Positions 62,977-64,000 of a stretch of DNA of 64,000 nucleotides are shown piece by piece. The first letter of the stretch is position 1, and each line of letters opens with the position of its first letter. The DNA is from Amylostereum areolatum. Taxonomy: Eukaryota; Basidiomycota; Agaricomycetes; Russulales; Stereaceae. The position numbers and the translations under genes are program-made. Below the pieces are notes generated by a model that saw nothing but the letters and a program-made list of their open reading frames with translations, ran no database searches and was not told the DNA's origin. The stretch is taken from the NCBI GenBank assembly GCA_012932865.1, contig SAXG01000007.1, positions 1-64,000 of the forward strand. Reading direction: 5' to 3'.

Positions 62977-63306
62977 ATACTTGATGCGACCGTCGCTCAA
63001 TGTACATATATTTACTCGACCTCCTTTCTTATAAAAGGAGGCTCATCGAACGAGCCATTCCTCAGCTCGTTCTCTTTGTAAATACAGGACTGTTCTGAAT
63101 AAGAACCTCCTCTTAAACACTAAAGAGAATCCTAAGCATACTAAGTCGATAAGACTCGCCTAAGTCTTCCGCGAAGACTTACTGCTTCGTCTATCGACCT
63201 TCACCTTCGTATAAACCGAGACGTCTGGATCACCTGATCCCACCTCTCACGCGTAAGAGTACTGTAGCCTGAGCCGCTTGTCACGTGATAAGGACCGTCC
63301 TTAACA
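62766..63306 (+). repeat. 3' LTR of element C
   Basis: 541 bp. It appears identical to 45537-46077 except for five substitutions within 13 bp (63245-63257). TATAAAA lies at 63030-63036. Polypurine GAGAGGGGGATAG abuts it and AGATG follows. Confidence 0.96.
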
Positions 63307-64000
63307 AGATGGATGAGAACCCCGTTCAAGCCCCCCCAAAGGCGCCTACAGTCCCTCAAGAGGACGTAGCAATGGAAGATGCCTTGGGAGCCGACCAGGT
63401 GGCGGAGGAGCAGGTCGGCGATTCCGACGTCGGAGACGTCAGCGTTTACTCGTCGGACACCGACGGTGGTGTCGCAACGTGGCCGAACGAGGTAAGTCTC
63501 CATTTGAATATCATTTCTTATTCTGATCCGCTCCCACGCAGCGCGACTGCCTCCAGTGCATCGCAGGGAACGGTCTGTGCTGGGCCCGCGACCACACGAC
63601 CAGCTGCACGCGGTGCCGATCGCGGAAGAAACCTTGCAGCCACCATACTGGCGGCACAAGCACGCCGAGGGCGGTGCACAACACCCTTCGCGCTCAGGGC
63701 AAGGGACGGCTCCTACCAAAGTTCAACAAGAGAGCCCAGTCTATCCCCCCCGAATCGGACGCGAAGGCCAAGGCGAAGAACCTCAAGTTGAATGCCGCCA
63801 AGTCCGACGGCGGGAAGTCCGACACCGCCAGGTCCGACACCGCCAAGTCTGACACCGCCAAGTCCGACGCCGCCAAGTCCAACACCACCAAGTTGACAAA
63901 AGGAAAGGTCGACAAAGGCAAGGGTCGAGCGATCAAGGCATCGGGTAGTGGTGGTATGGGCGCATTTTATCCTTTTCATTCATCTTTCGTCTACTAACCC
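63307..64000 (+). pseudogene. Gene P, 3' part: Zn2Cys6-type cluster and SDTA repeats, runs off the window
   Basis: Resumes in the frame of 45534 (MDENPVQAPPKAPTVPQED), acidic to ATWPNE at 63490. A 50-nt intron (63491-63540) follows, then the exon RDCLQCIAGNGLC...SCTRCRSRKKPC. This is C-x2-C-x6-C-x8-C-x2-C-x6-C with the basic run typical of Gal4-type zinc clusters (about 63547-63635). A basic linker and pentapeptide repeats (KSDTA, 15-bp units, 63807-63890) follow. The intron position after WPNE is identical to gene M. With element C removed the frame would be continuous here. The end lies beyond 64000. Confidence 0.6.
63807..63890 (+). repeat. 15-bp coding tandem repeat (K/R-S-D-T-A)
   Basis: About five to six units of AAGTCCGACACCGCC with few changes, inside gene P. 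A similar ACGTCCGACACCGCC array lies at about 37955-37996 in the gene fragment at 37732-38230. Confidence 0.85.

Larger units (their letters stand above)
45537..63306 (+). mobile_element. Element C: 10.2-kb chromovirus with a 3' accessory region, hosting nested element B
   Basis: 541-bp LTRs (TGTTACAAC to CCTTAACA) are flanked by duplication AGATG (45532-45536 and 63307-63311). Without element B and its 5-bp duplication the element is 10,248 bp, long for Ty3/Gypsy. Order: LTR, self-priming site, gag, -1 shift, pol with chromodomain, a polypurine-like tract at 52127, about 3.1 kb of extra ORFs, a second polypurine tract, LTR. This copy has three 1-bp losses in gag and one stop in pol. Confidence 0.95.

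Noticed and set aside
1..64000. Bacterial-type features (operons, ribosome binding sites, CRISPR, riboswitches)
   Set aside because: Introns, chromodomain retroelements and a KDZ transposase show a eukaryotic genome; no such features were seen.

Overview
The window looks like chromosomal DNA of a basidiomycete fungus, most likely an agaricomycete. The evidence is short GT-AG introns of about 50-60 nt, a KDZ-family DNA transposase gene with a CxC2 cysteine cluster, a TET/JBP-type dioxygenase gene beside it, Gal4-type zinc-cluster proteins, and chromodomain-bearing Ty3/Gypsy (chromovirus) LTR elements. I see no rRNA, tRNA or CRISPR array. About 62% of the window is LTR-retrotransposon DNA.

Layout. 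173-11371 (minus): a host gene of unknown function (gene 1) split by a complete 7.08-kb element A (2974-10051, 5-bp duplication TGAGG). 12218-13537 (plus): a four-exon TET/JBP-like 2-oxoglutarate/Fe(II) dioxygenase. 14349-18494 (plus): a KDZ transposase modelled as 11 exons and 1,187 aa. 18706-22033: three unrecognised genes (X plus, Y minus, Z plus). 22446-22660: a 55-bp minisatellite. 22897-37731: a stack of nested, partly deleted elements. C-prime (minus) was hit by A-prime (plus), which was hit by B-prime and by a fourth family that left a solo LTR (D, 31073-31553). 37732-45536: host DNA with a gene fragment, a small spliced gene, gene 2 (paralogue of gene 1) and a divergent pair of zinc-cluster genes (M minus, P plus). 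45537-63306: element C, inserted in gene P (duplication AGATG) and itself carrying a complete, nearly pristine element B (54125-61641, duplication TGCAG). 63307-64000: the rest of gene P, running off the window.

The retroelements share a replication plan readable in the DNA. In A, B and C the primer-binding site, 2-3 nt after the 5' LTR, is a 10-11 nt perfect complement of an LTR segment 33-34 nt downstream of the TATA box, which is the signature of Tf1/sushi-type self-priming. In all three, gag ends in a T-run and a TGA, pol lies in the -1 frame, and a hairpin follows after 5-8 nt, which is the signature of programmed -1 frameshifting. All three pols end in a chromodomain.

The most unusual object is element C (10.2 kb without the nested copy). 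Beyond pol it has a second polypurine-like tract and then about 3.1 kb of extra coding DNA. This holds two long reading frames overlapping for 1.56 kb (one with a coiled coil and a CCHC zinc knuckle), a basic/proline-rich ORF and a small single-pass membrane protein. Its 5' end is also peculiar: the first AUG of the predicted mRNA opens a frame overlapping gag, while gag has no AUG for its first ~250 codons. Both C copies share that arrangement. The second main point is the TET/JBP-KDZ pair, a linkage known from fungal genomics and seen here with both genes apparently intact.
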